Shown here one piece after another: positions 8,048 to 21,058 of a stretch of 64,000 bases of DNA; position 1 is the first letter of the stretch; the number at the start of each line of letters is the position of its first letter. Origin of the DNA: Actinoplanes lobatus (GTDB lineage: Bacteria > Actinomycetota > Actinomycetes > Mycobacteriales > Micromonosporaceae); the NCBI RefSeq assembly GCF_014205215.1, contig NZ_JACHNC010000001.1, positions 8,614,501 to 8,678,500 on the forward strand, written 5' to 3'. The position numbers and the translations under genes are program-made. The notes under the pieces are model-generated. The model was given only the letters and a program-made list of their open reading frames with translations. It was not told the DNA's origin and made no database searches.

Positions 8048-9559
8048 TCATTGAGCGTTCGCGGTGCCTCGGAATTTTCCTCGCGCGGTCTTGCCGCCGT
8101 TCTCCTTCTCGAGCTTCTTGATGAGTTTGCGGGCCGCCTTCTCGTCGAGGACGGCGACCCCGGCCGGCGCGGTCTCGTCAGGCGCCGCCGCGTCGTCCGG
8201 TGTGGTGGCGGGCGGCGCGGTCACAGCGGCGCTCGGTGGGCTGCTTCGCGCGGGCGCCGTCTGCGGCCCCGGGCTACCGGCACCGGTGGCCGCGACCATC
8301 GCGAGCACCCCGGCGCCGACGGCGGTGCCGAGCCCGGTGAGAAGAAGCCCACCACCCTTTCGTCCGGACCGGCCGGCCGCCTCGCGGTCAGCCACCTTCG
8401 GATCCACGCCCAAAGCGGCCTCGCCGCCCTCGGTCACCGGAAGGAGCTGGGTTGCCCCACAAGCGGAAGCATCCCCAACCGCTCGCCCACGACGGACAGG
8501 GAGCCCGTCCAACGCCACAGCGGATCCGCCCCCGGCTCCTTCCCCACGACGGACAGGCAGCCCGTCCAACCCCACAGCCGGCGCATCCTCAACGACTCGC
8601 CCACGACGGTCAGGGAGCCCGTCTGACGCAGCGGATCCACCCCCGGCTACCTCCTGCCGGCGGGCGGGCTTCCGATTCTCGGTCGCCCGGCGAGATCGGG
8701 CCGGCTCCGGATCCGCGAGCATGCTGGGCGATGTGGGATCGGGGGCGAGGCTCATGTTCTCCAGGGCGGCGCGCACGGCTGCCGGGTCCGATGGCCGGTC
8801 GGCGGGGTATTTCGCCAGCATGGCCTGCAACAGGAGATCGAGTTCGTGTGGCACGGGACGGTGGGTGGAGGCGGGACGCGGGACGCGTTCGACGTGGTCC
8901 CAGGCGATCCGTATCGGGCTGTCGCCGGTGAACGGCGGGTTTCCGGTCAGCATGGCGTACAGGACGCAGCCGAGCCCGTACAGATCGGTGCGGACGTCGA
9001 CCGCGCCGCCGGCGACCTGTTCGGGTGCCATGTAGGTGCTCGTTCCGAGCATCTGCGCCGAACCGGTCAGTTCGCTGCGCGTGGCCCCGGCCACGCGGGC
9101 GATGCCGAAGTCGCAGACCTTGGCCCGGCCGTCGCCGGTGATCAGGATGTTGGCCGGTTTGATGTCACGGTGCACGATTCCGGCCTCGGACGCCGCCTCG
9201 AGTGCGGCGCACACCTGGGCCGCGATCCCGACCGCTCCGGCGATGTCGAGAGGGCCGGTCGACAGCAGTGCGGCGAGACTGCGGCCCGGCACCAGTTCCA
9301 TCACCAGGTAGGGGACGCCACTGTCGACACCGACGTCGTGCAGCGCCACGATGTTCGGGTGCGCGAGTCCGGCCACCATCCGGGCCTCCCGCTCGAACCG
9401 GCCCGCGACGGTCGGGTCGGCCAGCACCCGCTCGTGCAGAACCTTGACCGCGACCATGCGCCCGAGCCACCGGTCGGTTGCCTGCCAGACCACGGCCATT
9501 CCGCCGCTTCCCAGCATCGACCGCAGTTCATACCGGTCGTTCAAGACGTATCGTGCCAT
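8048..9559 (-). CDS. Membrane-anchored Ser/Thr protein kinase (PknB-like, no PASTA)
   Basis: A 503-residue protein. The cytoplasmic kinase domain (about residues 9-265) has an intact G-loop GSGGMAVV (17-24), VAVKVL with Lys39, HRDIKPANIL with Asp132, DFG (150-152), an activation loop with several Ser/Thr, and the YMAPE anchor. A Pro/Arg/Gly-rich linker follows, containing a 19-residue repeat three times. Then come one transmembrane helix (about 404-427) and a short external tail rich in Pro, Thr and Ala that ends in a basic KKLEKENGGK segment. PASTA or other sensor domains are absent. I chose the ATG of MARYVLNDRY; the frame runs on upstream only as a shadow of the UbiA gene. Confidence 0.93.
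   Translation of the reverse strand: MARYVLNDRYELRSMLGSGGMAVVWQATDRWLGRMVAVKVLHERVLADPTVAGRFEREARMVAGLAHPNIVALHDVGVDSGVPYLVMELVPGRSLAALLSTGPLDIAGAVGIAAQVCAALEAASEAGIVHRDIKPANILITGDGRAKVCDFGIARVAGATRSELTGSAQMLGTSTYMAPEQVAGGAVDVRTDLYGLGCVLYAMLTGNPPFTGDSPIRIAWDHVERVPRPASTHRPVPHELDLLLQAMLAKYPADRPSDPAAVRAALENMSLAPDPTSPSMLADPEPARSRRATENRKPARRQEVAGGGSAASDGLPDRRGRVVEDAPAVGLDGLPVRRGEGAGGGSAVALDGLPVRRGRAVGDASACGATQLLPVTEGGEAALGVDPKVADREAAGRSGRKGGGLLLTGLGTAVGAGVLAMVAATGAGSPGPQTAPARSSPPSAAVTAPPATTPDDAAAPDETAPAGVAVLDEKAARKLIKKLEKENGGKTARGKFRGTANAQ
8486..8656. repeat. 57-bp tandem repeat (3 copies) inside the kinase gene
   Basis: Three copies of a 57-bp unit start at about 8486, 8543 and 8600, each containing CCCACGACGG(A/T)CAGG(G/C)AGCCCGTC. 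On the coding strand they give a 19-residue unit (LDGLPVRRG plus a variable Ala/Gly stretch) in the linker between the kinase domain and the membrane helix. Because 57 is a multiple of 3, copy-number change keeps the frame and only alters linker length. Confidence 0.8.
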
Positions 9560-9658
9560 CGCGACACCTTGGCACAACTCCCCGCCACCCCGCACGTGTC
9601 GACCGGCGGCAATGCCCCGACCCGGTGAAAGCCCGATCAGGAGGCGGCCCGCTGAGGC

Positions 9659-10591
9659 ATGTCGGCGAACGCTGATCTCAGGGCGGGCACAGCGGCGGGG
9701 GCCGAGGATGCGGGGATGGTTCGCCTGTCGGAACGATCCGCTGTCGTCCTGCTCGCCGTTTCCCGGCCGTGGTTCTGGCCGGTCTCCTGGGTGCCCGCCT
9801 ATCTCGGCACCGTCCTGGCCGGAAAGGCGTGGATGCCCGTTGACCCGCCACGCGCGGCGGTGGCGTTGCTGATCCTCGGGCCGCTGGTGTGGGGTGCGGT
9901 CCTGGCCCAGAACGACCTGTACGACCTGGACAGTGACCGGGCCAACCCGCGCAAGGCGGACGCGCCGCTGGTCACCGGCGTGGTCACCGCCGGGCGGTTG
10001 CGCTGGTGGTACCGGGGCTTCGCGGTGGCGGCGCTGGGGTTCGCGCTGGTCGTCGGGCCGCTGTTCGTGCTCGGTGTGGCGGCGGTGCTCGGGCTGGGGT
10101 GGGCGTACAGCGTGCCGCCGCTGCGGCTGAAGACCCGGCCCGGCTGGGATGTGGCGGTCAACACGCTCGTCGTGGGTGCCGTGGCGCCGGCCGCCGGCTG
10201 GGCGATCACCCGGGAGCCGTGGGCGTTCCCGTGGCAGTTCGCGCTGATCGGGGTGCTGTTCGCGGCCGCCTTCTACGTACCGACCACGGTCACCGATCTG
10301 GCCGCCGACGCCACGGCCGGCTACACGACGTTCGCGACTCGTTTCGGGGCGCGTACGGCGTACCGGATCGGGGTGGTTCTCTGGATTCTCGCCATGGCCG
10401 TGGCGCTGATCTGCGCGCGTCTCGACCTGGTCGTGCCCCGGTCGACCCTGGTGCCGCAACTGATCGTCGCGCCGATGCTGGTGGCGGGTTATGCGGCGCT
10501 TACCCGGCGGCCGACGATTCCCCGCCTCGCGGCGTTGTCGGTGCTGTTCGCGGTGCCGACCGCCGGGTTCGCCCTCGCCTATGTCGGCTGA
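9659..10591 (+). CDS. UbiA-family prenyltransferase
   Basis: A 310-residue polytopic membrane protein with about eight or nine hydrophobic segments. The first Asp-rich motif is NDLYDLDSDRAN (NDxxDxxxD, about residues 83-94), followed by RKADAPLVTG and YSVPPLRLK. The second Asp-rich motif is TDLAADATAGYTT. These are the metal-diphosphate sites of UbiA enzymes, which join a prenyl diphosphate to an aromatic or other acceptor. The spacing and YSVPPLRLK resemble chlorophyll-synthase/4-hydroxybenzoate-type members. The acceptor is not known, and no quinone or prenyl-diphosphate genes lie nearby. The start is uncertain: ATG 9659 is used here, but an in-frame ATG 19 codons later is possible. Confidence 0.88.
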   Translation: MSANADLRAGTAAGAEDAGMVRLSERSAVVLLAVSRPWFWPVSWVPAYLGTVLAGKAWMPVDPPRAAVALLILGPLVWGAVLAQNDLYDLDSDRANPRKADAPLVTGVVTAGRLRWWYRGFAVAALGFALVVGPLFVLGVAAVLGLGWAYSVPPLRLKTRPGWDVAVNTLVVGAVAPAAGWAITREPWAFPWQFALIGVLFAAAFYVPTTVTDLAADATAGYTTFATRFGARTAYRIGVVLWILAMAVALICARLDLVVPRSTLVPQLIVAPMLVAGYAALTRRPTIPRLAALSVLFAVPTAGFALAYVG

Positions 10592-10640
10592 TCGGGGTCC
10601 GGCATCCGGCCCCGGGCCGCCCGGCTGTCGTCACGTCGGG

Positions 10641-11645
10641 TCACCGCCGAGCAGGCGGCGAAGGCCGCACCGGCGCCTCCATGACGTGCATGGTCTCCAC
10701 CGGCCGGAACCCGAATCGCTGGTTCGTGGCGATCATGGCGGCGTTCTCGTCGGCGGTCCAGGAGTGCAGATGGCCCACACCGGGGAAGCGTGCCGTCAGT
10801 TCGGCCAGGTTCGCCGCCTTCAGGGCCGTGCCGAGGCGACGGCCGCGGTGCGCACGCAGCACGAACGTGTCGTCCTGCTGCGCGTGGCGGCCGTCGGAGT
10901 TGACGAAGATCCGCGTGTACCCCGCTGGTGTGCCATCCGGGGCGCGCAGCAGCGTGGTGACGATGCCCCAGCCGGCGGCGGCCAGCCGCTCGTCGCCGTG
11001 CAGCACCTCGGCCGCGGCGAACGTGGCCGGCTCGTGGTCGCGGTCGCCGATCGGCACGTCCTGCTCCATCAGCGTTCGCATCGCCGCGAAGTCGGCCGCC
11101 GTCGCGGGTGACACCGGGCCGGTCCAGGTGTACGGCCGGTACCCCTCCGGCAGCTCGGCCGGCACGTCCGGAACCGGCAGGCCGATCAGGTAGCGGCGCT
11201 CGGTCAGTTTGCTCTCGAAGCCGCGTGCCAGCGCGAACCGGCCACCGGCATGCTCCGTGAGGGTGTCCGTCAGCGGCACGTTGACCTCGGTGGAGACGAT
11301 CCGGCGTCCCCGCTCGCCGGCCAGCGCGACCGCCGTCTCGAACAGGGCGGCGCCGGCGCCGCGCCGCCGATGCCGCGGCGCCACGGCGAGTTCCACCTCG
11401 ACGGTGTGCGAATTCGCCACCCGGGGCAGGTTCACGACGATCCCGCCGAGGCACTCGTCGCCGTCCCAGGCCCCGTAGGCCAGGCGTTCGAGGTGGGCGT
11501 TGCTCTCGGTGGTGCGCAGCGAGGTCAGCGTGGAGTCGGCGCCGGCCACGGTCGGACGGTCGCGGCCGGCGACGCTGCCGGCGTGAAACGCCGTGAACCA
11601 CGGGCCGGCTTCGGGACCATGCGGGTCGAGCGCACGCAACTGCAT
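10641..11645 (-). CDS. GNAT-family acetyltransferase (tandem GNAT domains)
   Basis: A 334-residue protein. The first GNAT domain has VEVELAVAPRHRRRGAGAALF, a textbook acetyl-CoA pyrophosphate loop. The second has DDTFVLRAHRGRRLGTALKAANL, then HSWTADENAAMIATNQRFGFRPVE. Both halves keep the R/Q-x-x-G-x-G/A pattern. Tandem GNATs of this layout in actinomycetes include aminoglycoside- or peptide-acetylating and mycothiol synthase-like enzymes; the substrate is undefined. I used the ATG at 11645 (MQLRALDP) with GAGGG nine bases upstream. A GTG/TTG further up would start in the gap next to the DUF418 gene. Confidence 0.85.
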   Translation of the reverse strand: MQLRALDPHGPEAGPWFTAFHAGSVAGRDRPTVAGADSTLTSLRTTESNAHLERLAYGAWDGDECLGGIVVNLPRVANSHTVEVELAVAPRHRRRGAGAALFETAVALAGERGRRIVSTEVNVPLTDTLTEHAGGRFALARGFESKLTERRYLIGLPVPDVPAELPEGYRPYTWTGPVSPATAADFAAMRTLMEQDVPIGDRDHEPATFAAAEVLHGDERLAAAGWGIVTTLLRAPDGTPAGYTRIFVNSDGRHAQQDDTFVLRAHRGRRLGTALKAANLAELTARFPGVGHLHSWTADENAAMIATNQRFGFRPVETMHVMEAPVRPSPPARR

Positions 11646-11694
11646 CCGGCCACCCTCGGACCCGGCAGCCGTGCGGCGCAACCGAATTCGGGCC

Positions 11695-14339
<2,645 letters not shown>

Positions 14340-14396
14340 CACCGGACAGGTGATCCGTGACCCCGTGGAGGCGCCACAGTCAGTACCCTCGATCCG

Positions 14397-15101
14397 GTGA
14401 GCGCCGCGCCCGATCCGCTGCACTATTCCGACATCGTCGCCGCCGGGGATCTCCGGACCGCCCTCCAGGCCAGGTTCGAGGAGTCCGGTGCGCCACTGCG
14501 TGCCGAGGTCCCGTCGTCGCCCGGCTGGATCCGGGTGGGTGCCCGGGTCGAGACCGGCGACCGGCAGGTGACCGTTCTGATGGCCGTCGACGACCGCGCC
14601 TTCCTGCTCGAGTTCTGGATGCGCGGTGTCGCGATGGCGCGGGGCCGCACCGCCGATCTCGGGGAGGTCGCCGCCGGGATCGGCACGTTCCTGTCCGGTG
14701 CGAAGGTGGCCGAATTGAGCGCCACCCACGCGTTCGTGACGTACGGCGGGTTCGCTGAGGCGTTCGAGCGGGGCGAGGCGGAGGCGATCGCGTTCCGGTG
14801 GGGGCGTTACCTGGACGGTGAGGAGCCGCTGCCGCACGGCCGCCAGCTGGACGGGTTCCTGCGGGCGGCCGCGGAGGAGCCACGGTTGCGGGCGCTGTTC
14901 CCGTTCACCAGTCACTGGGACCTCGGTCTGCGGCCGGGCGTCGCGGACGCCCCGAACCGGGCGGTCGCCTGGATCCGGCCGGTCGGCGGCCGCTACCTGG
15001 TGGCCGGCCGCGACCGTGGCGACCTGGAGCGCACCGCCGATGCGGTCGGGGCCTCGGATGCGGTCGCCCTGATTCTGGCCGCATGGGACCGGAACGCGTA
15101 G
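14397..15101 (+). CDS. DUF6193-like protein
   Basis: A 234-residue soluble protein starting at GTG, 57 bp behind rox on the same strand. The central part (FLSGAKVAELSATHAFVTYGGFAEAFERGEAEAIAFRWGRYL) and the following FLRAAAEEPRLRALFPFTSHWDLGLRPG fit the actinobacterial DUF6193 group, sometimes labelled 'natural product biosynthesis protein'. No catalytic role is known to me. It may be co-transcribed with rox, though the promoter-length gap makes that uncertain. No membrane segment or signal peptide is seen. Confidence 0.65.
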   Translation: MSAAPDPLHYSDIVAAGDLRTALQARFEESGAPLRAEVPSSPGWIRVGARVETGDRQVTVLMAVDDRAFLLEFWMRGVAMARGRTADLGEVAAGIGTFLSGAKVAELSATHAFVTYGGFAEAFERGEAEAIAFRWGRYLDGEEPLPHGRQLDGFLRAAAEEPRLRALFPFTSHWDLGLRPGVADAPNRAVAWIRPVGGRYLVAGRDRGDLERTADAVGASDAVALILAAWDRNA

Positions 15102-15184
15102 GGATCTGAGGGCAACGGACCGCTCAAGCCCGGCGCGGGCACAGCGGCCTGGAGGCCGCAGCTCCTCGGCGAAATCCCACCCTG

Positions 15185-15203
15185 GGTACGCGAACGGCGT
15201 ACC
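15185..15203. terminator. Hairpin between converging genes
   Basis: Stem GGTACGC / GCGTACC with loop GAACG; on the minus strand it is preceded by a short T-run. A second small hairpin (GCGGCC-TGGA-GGCCGC) lies at about 15144-15159. Both lie between the DUF6193 gene (ends 15101) and the LuxR gene end (15215), and may serve either direction. Confidence 0.5.
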
Positions 15204-15214
15204 GGAAAAAGGGG

Positions 15215-17857
15215 TCAGAGGAGGCCGAGGTCGCGGGCTCGGGCGACCGCCTCGCTGCGCTTGGCGACGCCCAGCTTGCGATAGATCGCACGGATGTGCG
15301 CCTTGACGGTGTTGACCGAGATGCCGAGTTCGCGGGCGATCTCGGCGGAGCCGAGCATGGTCGGCAGAAAGAGCAGCACCTCGGCTTCGCGTCCGCTGAG
15401 CACCTCGGTGGCCGCGGTCTTGCGGGTGGCGCGGAGCGCGGAGCGCAGCTCCTCGAGGAAGGTCGCATGGCCGTCGCCGGGGTGCAGGAGCTGGAGGCGC
15501 TGCAGGAGGTCGTCGAGGCGTCCGTCGGCGTGGACCAGGAACGGGCGGCGGATCTCTTCGCGTTCGGCCAGGTGGAGGGTGTCGCTGAGCAGCTCGACAG
15601 CCTGGCCGGCCTGGCCGCGGGCGTCCGCGATCAGGGCGATGATCAGGCCGGCCTCGACGGTGGCGGCGGTGTAGGGCAGGACCGCGGGCCGGGGGTCGAG
15701 CAGGTGCCCGGCCCGCCGGAAGTCCTTGTGGGCGAGGGCGAGCCGGGCGTGGGCGACCTGGTGGGCCAGATCTCCGCCGGCCATCGTGATTCCGGCCGGG
15801 GGCGCGCCGATGTCGCCGGCGGCCAGGTCGGCCTCGATCTCGATCATGGCGAGCCAACGGTCGAGCCACGGGATCCGGGTGCGCGGGCTCCGGTCGGCGC
15901 GGGCGGCTTCCAGGAAGACCCGCGCCTTGGCCGGCTCGCCGCGGGTCGCGGCCAATCTGGCCTGCGCGCCGAGCATGACGACGCGCTGCGCGGCCTCCGG
16001 CTCGCTGTGGTGGGCCCGCATCCCGTCCTGGAGGGCCTGTTCGGCGTCGGCGAACTCGCCGCGTTCCAGGTGGACCAGGACCATGGCGAGATGCGCGGCC
16101 ACCGCCTGCACGGTGTGCTGCCAGCCGCGTTTGGTGGCCAGTTCGCGGGCGTCGCCGGCGATCTGCCGGGCCGCGGCGACCGAACCGCACATCACCTCGA
16201 GCAGACCGAGATGGCCGTCGGCGTTGATCTCGGCGAGTTCCAGCCCGGCGGCACGGGAGGCGCCGGCCGACGCCCACAGGTCACGAACGGCGGCGTCCAG
16301 GTCGCCTGACCACAGGTTGGCCAGACCCCGGTTGTTGAGCGCGATCGCGCGCTGCTGGGTGACGGCGGCGCCGCCCGCGGCGACGTCGGTGGCCAGCAGC
16401 GCGAGCAGCTCGTCGCAGCCGGCCCGGACCGCCGGCAGGTCGCCGACCGCACGGTCGACGGCCAGTTGCAGGGTGAGGCGCATCAGCTCGACCGGCCGGT
16501 GCTCGTCGCCGGGGCGGCGGCGCAGCAGGCGGCGGGCGTGGTCGAGGCGCGCCGGGATGGCCTCGTAGTCGCCGTCGTGGAAGAGCAGGACGGCGGCGCA
16601 GATCATCAGTTCGGCGGTGGAGTCGAGCCGGTCGGCGGGCACCTGCCGCAGCAGCCGCACCAGCGCGGACCGGTGCGCGGAGAGGACGAGCGGGGCGGCC
16701 TGGCCGGTGACCAGCCGTCCGATGTAGGTCCAGTCGCCCGCCGAGACGGCGTGGGTGAGCGCTTCCATGACCGAGTCGTTGGCGGCGTGCCAGCGGGCGG
16801 CCCGCCGGTGCAGCTCGGCGACCATGGCCGGGCTCTCCACCTGGAGGCGGTGGCCGAGGGCGTCGCGGAGCAGGTGGTGGTAGCGGAACCACAGCGGACG
16901 GTCGCCGAGCCGGACCACGAAGTCGTTCTCGTGCTCGAACTCCTCCAGCATGCGCTGGCCGTCCCGGCCGGTGGTGATGGCGTTGGCCAGGCCGGCGCAG
17001 ATCCGCTCGCAGATGCTGGTCTGGAGCAGGAACCGGCGCTGCCGGCCGGTGCGGTTGGCCAGCACCTCCTCGGTGAGGTATTCGTCGATGCCGCGGCCGT
17101 CACCGGCGAACTCGGCGACCGACCGGCTGTGGTGCACGGCCAGGAAGCCGGCGCCGAGGTGCAGGCCGATGGCCCAGCCCTCGGTCCGGTTCAGGAGGGT
17201 GGCGAGGTCCGGGGCGGTGAGGGTGATCCCGTGCCCGGTCACCAGGTCGGCGGCCTCCGGCTCGGTGAACGCGAGGTGGCTGGCCCGGATCTCGGTGATC
17301 AGGCCCGCGGCACGCAGCCGATGCAGGTTGATGACGGGCCGTGCCCGGCTGATCAGAAGCAGCCGAACCGGCTCGGGCGGATATCGCAGCAGGTCGCTCA
17401 TCTCGGCCAGCACGCGCGTGTCGTCGATCTCGTGGAAGTCGTCGATGATCAGCACGGCCCGGTCCGGCAGATGGCTGAGACCGTCGGCGATGACCCGTAT
17501 TCGCTCCCGCTGGTCGGCCGGGACGGAGGTGAGCGCGGCGAGCGGGTTGCCGTCGGTGAGCAGGCCGGCGGTCCGCAGGGCGGCCACCACGTACGCCCAG
17601 AAGGTCTGCGGGTCGTTGTCGTGGCGATCCAGGTTGAGCCAGGCGACCGGCTTGCCCCCGGCCCGCGCCCAGGCCGAGACGAGCGTCGTCTTGCCCCAGC
17701 CGGCGCCCGCGCTGACCAGCGTGACCGGCGTGTCCATGGCCGCGTCGAGCAGGTCGAACAGCCGCTGCCGGTCGACGCCGGCGCGGGCCACCCGTGGCTG
17801 GGCGGTCTTGACGGGTATCAGGGGCAGGAGAGGTGCTCCGATCCGACTCGAGTCCAT
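15215..17857 (-). CDS. Large ATP-binding LuxR-family regulator (MalT-like, STAND class)
   Basis: An 880-residue regulator. The N-terminal nucleotide-binding domain has Walker A SAGAGWGKTTLV (about 49-60), Walker B AVLIIDDFHEI and a RLLLISRARP sensor stretch. A long alpha-helical, TPR-like ligand-binding middle follows. The C-terminal LuxR helix-turn-helix (about 815-880) reads LSGREAEVLLFLPTMLGSAEIARELGISVNTVKAHIRAIYRKLGV. MalT-type regulators activate transcription when ATP and an inducer drive oligomerisation. The start is ATG 17857 with GGGGGAG upstream. It is transcribed away from the helix-hairpin-helix/OmpA pair, across a 365-bp gap. The inducer and targets are unknown. Confidence 0.92.
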   Translation of the reverse strand: MDSSRIGAPLLPLIPVKTAQPRVARAGVDRQRLFDLLDAAMDTPVTLVSAGAGWGKTTLVSAWARAGGKPVAWLNLDRHDNDPQTFWAYVVAALRTAGLLTDGNPLAALTSVPADQRERIRVIADGLSHLPDRAVLIIDDFHEIDDTRVLAEMSDLLRYPPEPVRLLLISRARPVINLHRLRAAGLITEIRASHLAFTEPEAADLVTGHGITLTAPDLATLLNRTEGWAIGLHLGAGFLAVHHSRSVAEFAGDGRGIDEYLTEEVLANRTGRQRRFLLQTSICERICAGLANAITTGRDGQRMLEEFEHENDFVVRLGDRPLWFRYHHLLRDALGHRLQVESPAMVAELHRRAARWHAANDSVMEALTHAVSAGDWTYIGRLVTGQAAPLVLSAHRSALVRLLRQVPADRLDSTAELMICAAVLLFHDGDYEAIPARLDHARRLLRRRPGDEHRPVELMRLTLQLAVDRAVGDLPAVRAGCDELLALLATDVAAGGAAVTQQRAIALNNRGLANLWSGDLDAAVRDLWASAGASRAAGLELAEINADGHLGLLEVMCGSVAAARQIAGDARELATKRGWQHTVQAVAAHLAMVLVHLERGEFADAEQALQDGMRAHHSEPEAAQRVVMLGAQARLAATRGEPAKARVFLEAARADRSPRTRIPWLDRWLAMIEIEADLAAGDIGAPPAGITMAGGDLAHQVAHARLALAHKDFRRAGHLLDPRPAVLPYTAATVEAGLIIALIADARGQAGQAVELLSDTLHLAEREEIRRPFLVHADGRLDDLLQRLQLLHPGDGHATFLEELRSALRATRKTAATEVLSGREAEVLLFLPTMLGSAEIARELGISVNTVKAHIRAIYRKLGVAKRSEAVARARDLGLL

Positions 17858-18142
17858 CGCTCTCCCCCGGGAAATACCGCGTGCCTCAGCGAAACATGAT
17901 GGGTCATTCAAGTCCATACCGGCACACCCATCGCAAGTGACCGATTTTGATCGTGGTGCGGATCACTACGGCAGAAGCCATGACGCCCCGCCCTCCGCCG
18001 CCTGCCCGACGGTCCGTATCCTTGCCCAGCCTGACGACCGCATCAATCCCTACCGCGTGCCCGGAAATTATCCACGCCCTGTGTGGACGGTCAACAAACC
18101 TTCGAAATGACATTCGATGAGCACTCGGTCACTCACCGACAG

Positions 18143-18170
18143 GCGCCACAGTCCATTTTGCAAATGGCGC
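18143..18170. promoter_or_regulatory. Nested inverted repeat upstream of the OmpA operon
   Basis: Inner repeat CCATTT-TGC-AAATGG (18153-18167) inside an outer GCGCCA...TGGCGC (18143-18170), about 50 bp before the GTG at 18223. It is AT-rich compared with its surroundings and could be an operator for the downstream pair. The rest of the 17858-18222 gap shows only AT-enriched, promoter-like sequence. Confidence 0.4.
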
Positions 18171-18222
18171 GAGGACAGCTACTGTGTGCCGCATCGCAGG
18201 ACAGCTGTTTCCGGAGGTCACA

Positions 18223-18582
18223 GTGGCCTGGTTCGTCGGCCAGTCGCTCGTCGTCATCGCGCTCGCGTTCATTCTGGGCGTCACTGTCGGCAGGTTCTCC
18301 GCACGTTTCGGAAACGTTTCCCCCGACGGTCGCCGGCACGCCGATAATGCGCTGGAAAGCGACGGCGACGAACTGCAGCGGATCGAGGGCATCGATCCGG
18401 CCGTGGCCGCCGCGCTGCGCACCGCCGGGATCCGGACCATCGCACAGCTGGCCGATAGTGATGACGACGCCATGCGCGAGGCCATGCGGGCCGCCGGGCT
18501 CGGGTTCGTTCCCAGCCTGTCCACCTGGAGCCGGCAGGCACGGCTGATCGTCCACCGCGACGCCGAGACGGCGGCCCGGTGA
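18223..18582 (+). CDS. Small membrane protein with helix-hairpin-helix domain
   Basis: A 119-residue protein starting at GTG 18223, which has a clear GGAGGTCACA site. Residues 1-24 form a membrane helix (FVGQSLVVIALAFILGVTVGRF). Residues 50-110 resemble the helix-hairpin-helix found in small DUF4332-like proteins and polymerase fingers (LQRIEGIDPAVAAALRTAGIRTIAQLADS, then a second hairpin). A membrane-tethered HhH is unusual for DNA binding and may act as a protein-protein module. The stop codon overlaps the start of the OmpA gene (GTGA), so the two are co-translated. Confidence 0.75.
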   Translation: MAWFVGQSLVVIALAFILGVTVGRFSARFGNVSPDGRRHADNALESDGDELQRIEGIDPAVAAALRTAGIRTIAQLADSDDDAMREAMRAAGLGFVPSLSTWSRQARLIVHRDAETAAR

Positions 18583-19569
18583 CCGGCGCCATCAGCGGGG
18601 CGTTCACCGACGCCGCGACCCGGCGCTGGTTCGCGGGCCTGGCGCTGCTGTTCGGGCTGACCGCGCTCGCCGGGTTCCAGCTCGGGCCGAACCGGCACCG
18701 GATCGAGCACGACCTGGCCACCCGCTCGCGAGCCGCGCTGACCACGGCCGGGCACACCGGCGTACGGGTGTCGTTCTCCGGCCGGGACGCGACCGTCGTG
18801 ACCGGATCGCAGAGCCAGGCCGACGACGCCCGCGAGGTGCTCGCCACGGTGGCCGGGGTGCGTGCCGTGCACACCGAGGTGGTGGCGGCCGCGGTCCCGA
18901 TCGAACCGGCGTTCCTGCTGGTCGTGGTGGACGGCCGGGCCCACCTCAGCGGGCGGGTCACGGCCGCCGCCACCCGCACCGCCCTGCACGACGCCGCCGC
19001 CGGCACGTTCGGGACCGTCGACGACCGGATCACGGTGGCCGCCAAGGTTTCCGCCGACCCGATGCTCGACCGGCTGCCCGCCCTGGTCCGGGCGCTGCCG
19101 CCGGACGGGTCGATGCGCTTCGGCCACGGCACCCTCACGCTCACCGGCACGGCCCGCGACGAGACCACCCGTGCCGCGCTCACCACGGTCGCCCGCGACA
19201 CCGGCGCGATCGTCCTGGACCGGCTCACCGTCGCCGACCCGCAGGACCGGCTCGACGTCCTGCCGGCACTCACCTTCCGCACCGGCGGCTCCGAACTGAG
19301 CGGCGGATCCCGGGCGGTGCTGAGCCGGGTGGCCACGGTGCTGGCGGCCAACCCGAGCGCCCGGCTGCGCATCGAGGGCCACACCGACGCGGCCGGCGCC
19401 CGGGACACCAACGTGGCCCTCAGCCTGGAACGGGCCGGCGTGGTCCGCGATGTTCTGTGCGGCTACGGGATCGCCGCCTTCCGGCTGAGTGTCGTCGGGT
19501 ACGGCGAGGCCCGCCCCGCCGTACCCGACGACACCCCGGCCCACCGCGCCGAGAACCGGCGGGTGGAAC

Positions 19570-19598
<29 letters not shown>
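18579..19598 (+). CDS. OmpA-family protein with BON repeats (ArfA/OmpATb-like)
   Basis: A 339-residue protein. One N-terminal membrane helix (about 18-36) is followed by two BON-like repeats (about 40-210), with segments such as [23 protein letters not shown] and [25 protein letters not shown]-terminal OmpA peptidoglycan-binding domain follows ([65 protein letters not shown]). This is the architecture of mycobacterial OmpATb/ArfA, which supports survival in acid. The protein should sit in the membrane with the OmpA domain on the wall side. Its 3' end overlaps the converging aldehyde dehydrogenase by 29 bp. Confidence 0.88.
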
Positions 19599-20985
<1,387 letters not shown>

Positions 20986-21058
20986 CGCGCCACCTCCGCT
21001 GCGCTCCGGCGTCGCCATGAGTTCATGACTGAGCCTGATGATTCGCTCGCAAGCTCGC

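Noticed and set aside
9560..10459. Upstream extension of the kinase reading frame across the UbiA gene
   Set aside because: The extension is an antisense shadow of a well-supported membrane protein gene; the kinase fold and ribosome site begin at 9559.
20986..21058. Possible regulatory hairpin between the GMC oxidase and aldehyde dehydrogenase genes
   Set aside because: Short CGCTCG/CGAGCG matches occur but no stable extended stem; the gap looks like an ordinary intra-operon spacer.
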